This document shows, piece by piece, positions 24,312 through 34,600 of a DNA stretch of 64,000 nt. Origin of the DNA: Falciphora oryzae. Lineage: Eukaryota; Ascomycota; Sordariomycetes; Magnaporthales; Magnaporthaceae. Positions within the stretch are counted from its first letter, which is position 1; every line of letters starts with the position of its first letter. Location of the stretch: assembly GCA_000733355.1 (NCBI GenBank), contig JNVV01000014.1:753905-817904 (forward strand), written 5' to 3'. Both the position numbers and the translations under genes were made by a program. The notes below the pieces were generated by a model. It had not been told where the DNA came from, ran no database searches, and worked only from the letters and a program-made list of their open reading frames with translations.

Positions 24312-24852
24312 TCACGACGCCTCGCCGCCATGCGACGCCAAGCCGCCCTTGTGCCCAGCCTCCTTGGCCCTCCAGCTCCCCTCCTCAAACTGACCACCAC
24401 CGCCCGCCGCCGTCTCGCTGGCCTCCTCCGACAAGCCGTGCGCGGCGAGCCCTCCCTTGTGGCCGGCCTCCTTGGCCTTCCAGCTGCCCGGCTCGAACGA
24501 GCCCGAGGACGCCTTGCCGCCGGCCGAGGCGATTTCGCGCTGAGGAATATGCCGTTAGAGGGTGGGACGTGCGACGGGGCGAGACGCAAAGGGGATGAGG
24601 GAGGTGGCTCTACTTGCCTGTCGCTCGGGATCCATGCTGGCGAACCCTTGCTTGCCGGTTCCGCTGTTGTCGGCGCTGCTCTCCGTCGCCGTCGACGATG
24701 ATGATGCCTTGCCGCCCTTTGATGCGGCGGCCCGAACCTCCTCTTTGGGGCTGTGGGAGCGTGGTCGTGGTTAGCAAATGCGGCGACCGGGGGAGCGAAG
24801 TGCAATGTCGTGCTCACCGGTTGGCAAAGTTTCCGGGGTTGCTGTCGGCCAT
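24312..24852 (-). CDS. con-10: Conidiation-specific protein 10 homologue (KGG-repeat stress protein)
   Basis: Three exons on the minus strand: 24852-24818, 24750-24618 and 24539-24312, 131 residues. The product starts MADSNPGNFANRPKEEV and carries KGG/GsiB-type repeats: AASKGGKASS, SAGGKASSGSFEPGSWKAKEAGHKGG and a near-copy of the last repeat near the C-terminus. This matches Neurospora CON-10, a small hydrophilic protein made during conidiation and stress. The first intron is GT-AG (67 bp); the second (78 bp) begins GCAAGT after CAG, a GC-AG intron needed to join DPERQ to REIASAGG in frame. The C-terminal repeat (WKAKEAGHKGG, WRAKEAGHKGG) is duplicated, making it longer than the Neurospora protein as I recall it. 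Very short intergenic promoter cues cannot be judged. Confidence 0.92.
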
Positions 24853-25821
24853 GGTTCAAGATTGGGCGAGGTGAGGATCTGATGTAATCTCTGGATGGTG
24901 TGCTAATGCGAATGGAGCTGATGGAAACGTTCGCAGGATGGTGGGTAGACTGAATGCTGGGTTGAAGCAACGAGAATGGAGATGATGGATGTGTTTTATG
25001 TCTTCGGGAACGGTCGTTACGTCTCGAAAATGGGCCGTGCTAAAAATGCTGTCATTACTGCCTACGGTTTGTTTGCTTCTGCGTGCGCATCTTTCTGGTT
25101 TCTGCCGCGCAAAGCGGCCGTGTGATGTCAGTCCGCAAGCAACTGACATCATTGATACGCGTGCTGTGTTTGGTCGAGGAAGGCGACAGGGGAGCATGGC
25201 TCTCTTCCCTGGCAAGCCACAAACACTCGCCCAAACATGGAGCAAGCAGGCACACTGGATCTTCGATTGGGACTGGAACTGCTGGGTGGATTGGATATTG
25301 TGACACAAGGGCAGGTAAATAACACAAGATAATACACCAAAAAAAAAAAAAAAACAAATCGTTGGGGAATGGGTATTTGATATGGATGCTATACATACAA
25401 GCGAGAGACCGTCCCAAAACAAACCCGAAACAGATGTAGCAGAACAGATGAATAAGGGAGAGGGAAAATGACATAATAAAATTAGAAAATCCCACCCGCA
25501 GTAGCCTTCCTCCTTTTCCCCGACCGACCCAATCTCGTCGCAGTATGCGGTGTGTGTTGTGTGTGGTGTTTGTTGGTGGGCTCAAGGCACCCACCCTAGG
25601 CGCTTCCAGTAGCTCTGTATATATCCTCATTACCTCTTCGTGTGCTTCACTTGCCCTCTTTCTCGCCTCGGCGTGTTCCTGTCTGGACCTTCTGCGAACT
25701 TTGCCAGGTCGTTTCCTTTTCGAAAATCCCCGTCGTACACTTGGAGCTGCAAGAGCTCGTTTTGAAAGGGTTAGATAAGATTATAGGAAAAAAGAAAAGC
25801 GAATGTGTCCGGTCAAGGCGC
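24853..25821. other. Upstream region of con-10
   Basis: Holds the con-10 promoter and the 3' flank of the next minus-strand gene. It contains a 16-A run (25339-25354). No coding frame was recognised. Confidence 0.5.
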
Positions 25822-28800
25822 TCAAAGCTCATCCCGAACACGATCGGTGGCGCTTTTCACGGCCTCGGTGGCCTCGCTCGCCACGCTGGCCGCCTTGTCC
25901 CCGGCAACCTTTGCCGTGGCGGTAGCCTCGGCGTAGGCGGCACCGAGGCGAGAAAAGACGCTCTCCGAGAAGCTTTGCTCCTTGCCGACGAGCAGCTCCG
26001 ACACTATGCTGCTGACAACGGCGTACTGCTTGGCAGCCTCAGCTGACGCCGTGGCCGCCGCGCTGTAGACGCTTTCGTACCACGGTGTCGGTGTCGGCGC
26101 GCCGTAGACGCGCGCGCTCAGTTGGCTGACGATAGCCTCCCAGTTGGCCGAAACAGCGCTGCCAGCAGCGTCAACCACGGACGACGCGTTGTCGAAGCCC
26201 GCCGCAGCCGCCGACGACACGTTCTCGCCGACGACAGAGACGGCCGAGGCGGCAGACTCGCTGGCCACTGACGCAACAGACGAAACGGTGCCTGCAATGT
26301 CCGTTGGCGTCGGCGTGGCCGTCAGAGAGCTGTAGGCCGACGATGCCGCTGCTAGGAACTCGGAGTAGCGGGCCTGCGCCACGCCCAGCCCGGCGTAGTA
26401 GTTGAACTGAGCATTCTGCAGCAGCCTCTCGACAGGCGACGCAGGAGTCGGGGTAGCCACGCCAATGGCCACCTTCACACTCTCGTACCGCTCCTCGGCC
26501 CAGGCGCGTCCCTGGCTCAGGCGCGAGGCAGCGATGGCCTCGATGGCGGTCCAGTCAACGTAGGGTGTCGGCGTTGGCGTGGGGGCAACCTTGGCTGAGG
26601 CAGCGCCGTATATGCTCTCGGCCGAGTGGACGGCCTCGTCGAGGCGAGAGCTGGCTGACGCCACGGCTTTGCTGTAGGCTGCCGACACGGACGAGAGAAG
26701 CGACGAGTGCATTGGCAGCGGGGTGCCCTGCATGTTGGCCGAGATCAGCGACAGCGCCGAATCGTACTGCACCGAAGCCCGCGACATGGCAACCGAGTAG
26801 GCCGACGACGCCACCGACGAGATTTTGGCTGGCACGTCCGCGCCGGCTTGTTTGATGGACTCTACCGTGTCATCATCGATGATGGGCTTCCGGCTGGGGA
26901 CCGCTTGGGCTGCGGCTCCGAACATGGCAGACTTGACCGTCGAAGCAGTCTGAGCGGGCGGCACTTGGTCAAGCTCAACCTCCTCGTCATCCCCGTGGTC
27001 GTCCTCTGGGAGCTGGGCCGTAGAGTCGTCGGAAGACTGCGGCACAGGCACCGGCGCCGGCTTGTCGGCATCTCCTGAACCAGGAGCAGTGGTCTCGCTG
27101 GCATTTGCGACGATTACAGGAATGTCGGCCACGGCCTCTGCCGAGGCAAGCGGCTGCTTCAAGCTGGAGGAGGGGGACTCGGTGTTGGTGTGGATGGAAG
27201 CGGAGGAGCCGCCGGTGGATGACGGCGACAGGGTCTCGTCGACGAGGCTGGAGACCTGTTCCGATGCACTCTCTGATGCGCTGCTGAAGGCCGAGCTCAG
27301 CGACGAGATGACGCTCTCGGCGGACTCTACGGAGGTGGCGGCAGACGAAACGTCAGCATGGCTGGCGCTGCTGTCGCTGGCCGGCGAGGCCGCAGCCGAC
27401 ACAGAGGCCTCGCTCTCAAGGACCTTCTCAGTAGGCTCCGACACTTGCGTGTCCACAGTGTCTGCCTCCTTCACCTGTTCTTGAACGCCTTCCTCGGCCG
27501 GGGACACTGGCTTTGGCTGGGACTTGAGCTTTTGGGCGGCCTCGTAAGCGGCCTGGGTCTTTTCTGTGTCGAATTCGTTGCTGTCATCGAGAATGGATAG
27601 CTTGAGGAGGGCGACCTGCTTAAGTCGACCAAGCTCCCTGGCGGCGTTGGAGGCCAGCTCCATGGCGCGGTCCTCAATGGCCTGGCCCTCGTTCTGACAC
27701 TCGATCAGGCCCGGGTGCGAGACGACGAGCTTCTCGAGGTCCTGCTCCCACTCGTCGAAGCGCTTCTTGAGCAGGTGGTACTTGGCCCAGTCCTTGTAGG
27801 TGATGCCGTCCATCCACGCCCACTTCATGCCGATCTTCTGTAGCGCTAGGTCGCGGATGGAGCCGAGGATCTCAAAGTGGCTGTCGGCCGCTGCCGTCAC
27901 CTGCGTGCGGACCTCGTCGTCAAAGTTCTCGTGCCATGTGCGCACGGCGCCGGCGCGCTCCTTGATCTGAAGCCCGCTCGCCCGGACGGCGCTGGCAATC
28001 TGCTCCTCGCCCGCAGCCGGCGTTGCCGAGCCCTTCTGGACGGAGCCGACGACCTCGATGATGCGACGGCGCAGCGTCACGAGCTCCGAGACGAGCGACG
28101 CCTGCAGCTTGGCCAGCAGCGCCTGGCCGGTGCCGTGGATCTCGTGCTCGACCATCTGCGTGGCGATCTCGTTGACACGCTCCTGGATCTCGGCCGCGCC
28201 CTCGTCGGCGGCCTTGGTGTACTTCTCCTGCCAGCGCTTGAGGTCCTCGGCGACTGTCTCGCGCGCTATCCGGCGCTTCTCCTCCTCGTCCGCGTCGGCC
28301 TCGGGCGCCTCGACCTGCTCCAGCATGTTTTCGCTGAACTTGGGCAGCGGAGTCCCCGCGGGCTTCACGACCGATGCGATGGAGCTGCTCAGGGCCGAGG
28401 CAGCCGACTTGATGGCGGAGCTAGCGGAGCTCACGACGGGGGGCGCCGAGTAGGCGGCGCTGGTCGGGGTGGTGGAGGCCGTGGGCTTGGTGAAGGACGA
28501 GGCGGCCTTGCTCGAGATGGTCTTGGAGAAGGGCTCGGACGAGGGCTTGTGGGCGCCGGTATGGTTGTACCTACCGAGGCGCTTGCCGATCTTGACCAGC
28601 TGCGGCTCGACCGTGTCGGTGTAGATGACCCTCACCTGAGGCCAGACGGTGGTGTCGAGGAAGATGCAGGTCTTGTTCCAGGCCCAGATGGCCGAAGGGA
28701 CGGCCGTGTTGGCGGTGAAGTGGGAGGCGGCGGCATAGCCCTGGAGGACGTAGGGCTGGACGAAGTCGTAGGTGGGCCGGATGACCTCGTGGTAGGTCTG

Positions 28801-29409
28801 CAGGGCGCTGGTGCGGGCGATGTCGTAGTAGGGTCCGGCGACGGCCGAGGCGCGGTCGACATGCGGGGCCAGCGACGCGTCGTACTTGGCGCGGGCCAGG
28901 GTCTGGTACTTGAGCAGCTGGGGCTGGACCGTCTTCTGCCACTGGGCGTGGCCGAGGGCCTGGGCCTTGGAGGCGGCGGGCGCACCGTACTTGACTGCGT
29001 AGCCCCAGGCGGGGGTCAGGACGGCGCGGTCGACGGCGTCGTAGTGGGGCTGGACCGTCTTGACGTAGGGGGCGGCGTAGGTGTTGTAGTAGGGCTCGAC
29101 GTGGGGGACGACGATGTGCTTGAGCTGGAAGTAGGGCACGCAGACGGCGGGCGAGGCGTCGGTGCAGCGGTCGAGCGTCTCGGGGCAGCGGAAGAGGATG
29201 GTGATGATAGCGTACCAGGTCAGTAACCTTGCGCCGAGCCCAAAGAGGCTGGACAGGATGCCGCCGGACCGCGCCGACGCGGGCGTCCTCCTGGGCGCCT
29301 TGACGACATGGCCATTAGCTGACGGGGCCGCGACGGGAGTTGCGGCCTTGGAGGATCGCGAGGGCTTCGATCGGACCGAGCCGTTGGTCTTTTGGCCGTT
29401 GGTAGGCAT
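25822..29409 (-). CDS. Large Ser/Ala-rich membrane-anchored protein with spaced TPTP motifs, function unknown
   Basis: Intronless, 1195 residues, starting MPTNGQKTNG. A basic Ser/Pro-rich N-terminus (1-48) precedes one hydrophobic segment (about 50-72, LFGLGARLLTWYAIITILF). Residues 90-290 are a Tyr/Pro-punctuated helical region with repeated PYY/PHY/PTY motifs. Charged, coiled-coil-like sequence follows (about 370-640), then a Ser/Glu-rich region, then Ala/Ser-rich amphipathic stretches separated by TPLP or TPTP motifs at about 896, 944, 986, 1033 and 1107. I recognise this layout from conserved Pezizomycotina proteins often labelled only hypothetical or, misleadingly, transcription factor hoxa13; no homeodomain is present. 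The repeat architecture suggests association with a membrane or lipid surface, which is inference only. Confidence 0.85.
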   Translation of the reverse strand: MPTNGQKTNGSVRSKPSRSSKAATPVAAPSANGHVVKAPRRTPASARSGGILSSLFGLGARLLTWYAIITILFRCPETLDRCTDASPAVCVPYFQLKHIVVPHVEPYYNTYAAPYVKTVQPHYDAVDRAVLTPAWGYAVKYGAPAASKAQALGHAQWQKTVQPQLLKYQTLARAKYDASLAPHVDRASAVAGPYYDIARTSALQTYHEVIRPTYDFVQPYVLQGYAAASHFTANTAVPSAIWAWNKTCIFLDTTVWPQVRVIYTDTVEPQLVKIGKRLGRYNHTGAHKPSSEPFSKTISSKAASSFTKPTASTTPTSAAYSAPPVVSSASSAIKSAASALSSSIASVVKPAGTPLPKFSENMLEQVEAPEADADEEEKRRIARETVAEDLKRWQEKYTKAADEGAAEIQERVNEIATQMVEHEIHGTGQALLAKLQASLVSELVTLRRRIIEVVGSVQKGSATPAAGEEQIASAVRASGLQIKERAGAVRTWHENFDDEVRTQVTAAADSHFEILGSIRDLALQKIGMKWAWMDGITYKDWAKYHLLKKRFDEWEQDLEKLVVSHPGLIECQNEGQAIEDRAMELASNAARELGRLKQVALLKLSILDDSNEFDTEKTQAAYEAAQKLKSQPKPVSPAEEGVQEQVKEADTVDTQVSEPTEKVLESEASVSAAASPASDSSASHADVSSAATSVESAESVISSLSSAFSSASESASEQVSSLVDETLSPSSTGGSSASIHTNTESPSSSLKQPLASAEAVADIPVIVANASETTAPGSGDADKPAPVPVPQSSDDSTAQLPEDDHGDDEEVELDQVPPAQTASTVKSAMFGAAAQAVPSRKPIIDDDTVESIKQAGADVPAKISSVASSAYSVAMSRASVQYDSALSLISANMQGTPLPMHSSLLSSVSAAYSKAVASASSRLDEAVHSAESIYGAASAKVAPTPTPTPYVDWTAIEAIAASRLSQGRAWAEERYESVKVAIGVATPTPASPVERLLQNAQFNYYAGLGVAQARYSEFLAAASSAYSSLTATPTPTDIAGTVSSVASVASESAASAVSVVGENVSSAAAAGFDNASSVVDAAGSAVSANWEAIVSQLSARVYGAPTPTPWYESVYSAAATASAEAAKQYAVVSSIVSELLVGKEQSFSESVFSRLGAAYAEATATAKVAGDKAASVASEATEAVKSATDRVRDEL

Positions 29410-30967
29410 GCTGGCGGCGTCCTGTTCAGCACCAGGCCGAAGACAGGCGGATCGAGAGAGCCAGTGCTGGGGCGAGTAGGACGCCGAGACGTTGATGGCG
29501 GAAAGCGCTCGTCTGTTAGTGCGTGGTGCGAGGGCGCGCGATGCGGTGGTGCGGGTCGTGTCAGTCAGCTATCAGCAAAGAGTCCGTTGCTCGAGCGGAC
29601 TGGCCATTTGTCACGGGAAGCGCAGCGCCGTTGCAGATGGCGATGGCTTTGGGTGGTGGTGGTGGTGGTGATGATGGTGGTGGCGGGCGTGAAGGGAATG
29701 CAAGCACGAGGAAAAAAAGTCCAAGGTGGCCACCTGGAGCTTTCCAGGCTGCCGAGGAGGGAATTGGCCCATGAGCACGGGTGTGGGAGTGGGGCGCGCT
29801 GACGGCTGCGCTGATAAGCATATGTTGGTTGCAGGGGAGAGGGCAGCATGCCAACCGACGGGACCAGACTCCATACTCCAAACATGGCGCCAGTGGAGCC
29901 GCGTCCTGGCCGAGCAGCCTCCCACGACGACGTCAACGTACCGCATCTTGACCGCCGAGGTCGATCCGGACGACCGACCGGACCCTGACCAGGGGCGTGT
30001 GACTGCGGTATTGGTGGGCGTCTGGTGCTGGTGGGGAGCTAGAGCTGCTGCTGCCGCTGCTCGTCGAGCATCAAATTTGATGGAGCTGCACATGCAAGCA
30101 GATTGATGGCACGAACTACAGACGAAAAGAAAGGGGTCGACATGCGTTGTTTATAACCACCACTGGATGTGAATTTCTGGTTGCACGTCTATCTCTCCAA
30201 CTCAGCGATCCTTTCCTGTGTTTGACAGTCGTGATCTTTACACTCTGCATGCATCCAAACGCAAAATGTGGCTCGTCAGGAGAGCGCGATGACGTCCACG
30301 GGATGGCGCTAAAGCGATTGGTGTGTAGACCTGTCCTGGCTTTGTGCAACCAGTGCCTTGGCGGGGAGCTCGCCGCTGTCCCGAAGGCGCGGCCTGGTTG
30401 GTCCAGTCGACGGCGATGGCGTTGTGTGGGTGGCGTCTTGTTGACTGTGGGATTTTTGACCAGGACAGTGACATAATTCATTCCCCTCGCCGCCGAATTT
30501 GAAACGTGCAGTTCAATCATTTTCATTGCACCGCACGAAACGGCGGGAAGGGGAAGCAACCACTGGCTTGGAACAATGGGGATGGAGGTGCTGGAACTCA
30601 GTCCATGTTGCACGCGCTCAGCTTCATGACTGGAGCTTCCAGCCAAAAGAATCAGCAACCACCCTTTTCTCGCAGACATCTGCCGAGCCTGCCTGCTAAG
30701 ACTGGATCTGTTGATGTCCCCAGGAGTGTTATCTAATGGCGACAAGACCTGATGCTTTATCCCCAGGCGCCTGCACGCCCGTTTCCTGTGGGGGTGTGAA
30801 ACGAGTCGACGTCATTGGATGGCAAAATCTGGCTCGTCTACCACACAGCCACAGGTGGCGCTCTCCAGATTCTTGGCGGTCTGTCAGCCACACTGGGACA
30901 GTCAGACGCCCAGGCTCTTTCTCTCGCCGCCGTCATTCGTCACTGTGGGATAGCACGGCCCACCCGA

Positions 30968-30998
<31 letters not shown>

Positions 30999-31639
30999 GG
31001 CTTCTGCTTCCCAGCTTGGAAGGCCAGATCGAGCCGGCAGCGAACCAACCTGATAAACTGGTGGTGGTCCTCCAAGATTCCTGTCGCGTGCAGCCGTGCT
31101 GTCTGCAACAAAGAGGAAGGCCAACCCGCGTCTTCCAGCCCACACCTGCACCCCTCCGCCCATCGAAGGCTGCGGTCTTTAATCGCCACAGCGGGCGGCG
31201 ACGTCGCCGGCATCCTCGTCCACCGCACACGGGCGAAACCCACCGAGCAAACACGACACGAGGCAGGCCAGACCCTCCCCATCGCTCAACCCACGCCCAC
31301 CATCGAATTGCCTGCACCCGACCGTCGATTTTTGTGGCTGCTCTGCTTCGCCTGGGCGACGAGCGAGCAAATCCCTCTAATCCCTCTAATCCCTCCTACT
31401 GATTTTACCATCACCCGCCGACGCAGACCCCCAGGCTGGGGCAGACCGACACCACCCCGAGTGAGCCGCGCGCCCGATCTTGCGCCCCTCAATTCCCTGC
31501 CCTGCTTGAGCCGCCCTCCGCCCATAGACCGAACTGGCTGAGCCAGCAAGACATTCCCCCTCCCGTTTGTCGGATGGCGCACCCTTGAAGCGACCACTTT
31601 GTCTCGCTCCGCCCCTGCCTGCTTGTGGAAACAGGAACC
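29410..31639. other. Gene-free divergent region before the Doa10 gene
   Basis: Separates two divergent large genes. It holds GGT/GAT-rich microsatellite-like sequence (about 29650-29680) and a 29-T homopolymer (30970-30998). No coding frame was recognised. Confidence 0.5.
30970..30998. repeat. T29 homopolymer
   Basis: Twenty-nine consecutive T residues, the longest mononucleotide run in the window; no flanking target-site duplication or retroelement body was seen, so it is recorded as a simple repeat. Confidence 0.85.
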
Positions 31640-34600
31640 ATGGATGATCCGCTGGCCGACTCGATGCTGCTCGCCGACCCCGAGCCTGTCGCCCACGCCC
31701 GCCGTCGCTTCTCCAACAGCAGCCAGAAGGCGAGGGCCCAGGCCGCCCACCATGCCGCCAACTCGCCAGACCCCTCGGGCGCCGCCGCCGACCCCGACAC
31801 GTGCCGCATATGTCGTGGCGAGGCCACCGAGGACGAGCCGCTCTTCTACCCGTGCAAGTGCAGCGGCAGCATCAAGTTCGTCCACCAGAACTGCCTGATG
31901 GAGTGGCTGTCGCACTCCCAGAAGAAGCACTGCGAGCTGTGCAAGACGCCATTCCGCTTCACCAAGCTCTACGACCGCCGCATGCCCCAGACCCTGCCCT
32001 TCGCCGTCTTCGTCTCCCACGTCGCCAAGTACCTGCTCAACAACATGCTGGGCTGGCTGCGCGCCGCCCTCGTCGTCAGCATGTGGCTCATCTGCCTGCC
32101 ATACCTTATGAGGTCGATATGGTCGCTGATGTTCTGGATCAGTGACGAGGGCTTTGGGGGTGGCGCCGGCGCCGGTCATGCCCTTGGCCATCCCAGCATC
32201 CAGGGTCACATGTGCCCTGTCGGTCGTGATGCTATCACCGCTGCCGCTCGCGCCGTCTGCCCCTCGACACCCCTGCTGGCATCCGTAATTGCCACCGGCG
32301 AACTTCCGCGCGGCAGAGCCCTCGACGGGGCCAACAGCACGCTTGCAACTCCCCTTTATGCCGAAGTTTTGCACCTGATTCTTTCCACCGTTGGACTGGT
32401 CGGCAACGCGCCCACGACCTCCCCAGACACCCTGCCCATGCCAATCGTGACACCCTTCGTCCCTAGACAGCCGGCGCCGCAACGTTCGCTCCTCGGGGAC
32501 GTGGCCTTTTTTAACAGCATGACACCGCTGCCGTGGCTGAACAGGAACCTGATCTACGTGGCCGAGGGTCAGATCATCACCGTCCTGGTTATTCTCTGCT
32601 TCATTCTCATCATCCTGGTCCGTGACTACGTCGTGCTGCAGCAGCCCGAGATCAACATGCGCGCCGCCTTCGCCGCGGCCGAGAACCAAGCCCCACGGGT
32701 TGGTCCATTGGGTGATCTCGCTGCCGGCCTCCGCGCCGAAGACATCGATGCACTCAGGGGCCCCGACCCTACCGAGTTCGACGACGATTCCGACGACGAT
32801 ACGGTGTCGATAGATTCGGATCGAGCTGAAGATGGGTCGGCTGTCCACGGAGGGCAACGTCGTATGCGTCTTGCAGCGGCGGATTATGTGCCAGTGCCCA
32901 TCCCCCCCTACCGCAGGCGTCCTGTCCAGCCCCCTACTGATAACGGCGAGGAGTCCAGCACCGCGAGGATAGAGCGTACAATGCCCGGCGAAGGCGCTTT
33001 GGCCGGGCACGGGCTCCAGACTCCCAGCTCTCAGGACAATGTGCTTGCCCCAGTGGGGCCTGCCCTAGGATTGGTGGAGCCGCTTTCGGTCGGGGAGTTT
33101 ACGGAGGTTTACCTCGAGGCCCAGGGCGATACGGAGGAGATGGCCAGGATGTTCCAAGAGCGCGGCCAGGGGGCCAGGGCCGAGCCGTGGCTGGGGGCGA
33201 AGCGAGAGAAGGAGGCGAGGATGGCGGCGGGTAGATCTGAGAAGGGCGCTGAGCAGCTATCGGCATCACACGACCAGCACACCCAGACGATGAACACCAG
33301 CGCGCCGGAGCGGATTGACGACAGCACGGCTTCGGTGGCGGAGCAAGAACCCGTTTCTTCCCGTGGCTCGGATCGGTCTTCCTCGGACTGGACCCTGCCT
33401 AGCGACTCGGCCGGTGAAGAAGACGCTCCGTCCACGAGCAAAGGTAAAGAAGCCGAGGCCAGCCTGCAGCTAGATTCAAACCCGCCGCCCGCGGCCCTTA
33501 CGCCAGCGCCCTCAGCCAAGGGGAAAGAGAAGGCCGTGGAAGGAGCCCCTTCACAGTCTGATCACAACGTCGCTCCCCGACCAAGGGCCAACACGGATGG
33601 ACCTTTTAGGCACGATGGAGTCCACCCGCTGGCAAACAACACGTGGGTCTTTCCTCCTTTGGACCAGCCGTCGTCGAGTTCGTCAGCGCGTGCCGTGCCT
33701 GATGATGCCAGCAAAGCCGAGGTTGCATCGTCACTGGCCGACCTGCGGGCCGACAACGAGGAAGTCGTGGCGTCACAGGCTTCTCATGGAACGCAGCCAG
33801 CTGCGACGGACGTGCCCGGTGAGGGAGAGACGCCAGCGTGGGCCAACCTCCCCGATTTTAACGATATCCCGGCCCACCCAGCGGCGCACGACGACCAGCA
33901 GCCCCATGAAGAGAGGCAACCCGTGGGGATCATGGAGAGGCTGGCCGAGTTCATGTGGCGCGGCGTCAACCCCGCCGCCGAGGGCGTGGAGCAGCGTGCT
34001 CGCGTCAGGGCCTTCCTGGGGGACCCCGACCACGAGTTCGGACTGGGCGAGTTGATGGAACAGGACGGCCAAGACGAGCACGATGGAGATAATGAGGCGC
34101 GGGACCACGAGCATCCAGAGCTGGGTGCTCCCGCGGCTATCGCGGGGCCAGAACAGCAGCGGCAGCGGGAGCAGCAACAGCGCGACGCCGAGGCTGTCCG
34201 GGAGGCCGTCGCTGCGGGCCTGGACCCCGAGGCCATCGAGGACGCCGAGGACTTCGAGGGCGTCATGGAGCTGCTGGGCATGCGCGGTCCTCTCGCTGGG
34301 CTTTTCCAGAACGCCGTCTTCTGCTCGTTCCTTGTGTCGGTGACGGTGTTCGCGGGCATCTTTGTGCCCTACAACATCGGGCGCGTCTGCGTCTGGATAG
34401 TGGCCAACCCGACACGCCCGCTGCGCATCGTCTTCAGCGCCGTCAAGCTCGTGCAGGACTGCGCCCTCGTGGCAGCTGGCATGGCGTCGTGGTTTGCTCT
34501 CCGTGTTGCCAACATGCTCAGCCCGCTGCTGGCGCTCCAGAACCTGTCTCAGCGCTACATGATGCCACTTGTGCGCGCGTCGTACTACATGTCGCTCGAC

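Noticed and set aside
27877..29226. 449-codon plus-strand frame opposite the TPTP-motif protein
   Set aside because: Gly/Leu/Asp/Arg-rich shadow of the real minus-strand gene; no domain, start context or intron support.
30970..30998. T29 run as the tail of a retroelement on the minus strand
   Set aside because: No retroelement body, reverse transcriptase or target-site duplication flanks it.
31286..33010. 574-codon minus-strand frame across the Doa10 start, and similar frames at 33773-35014 and 35348-36433
   Set aside because: Antisense shadows of the Doa10-type ligase with no family features.
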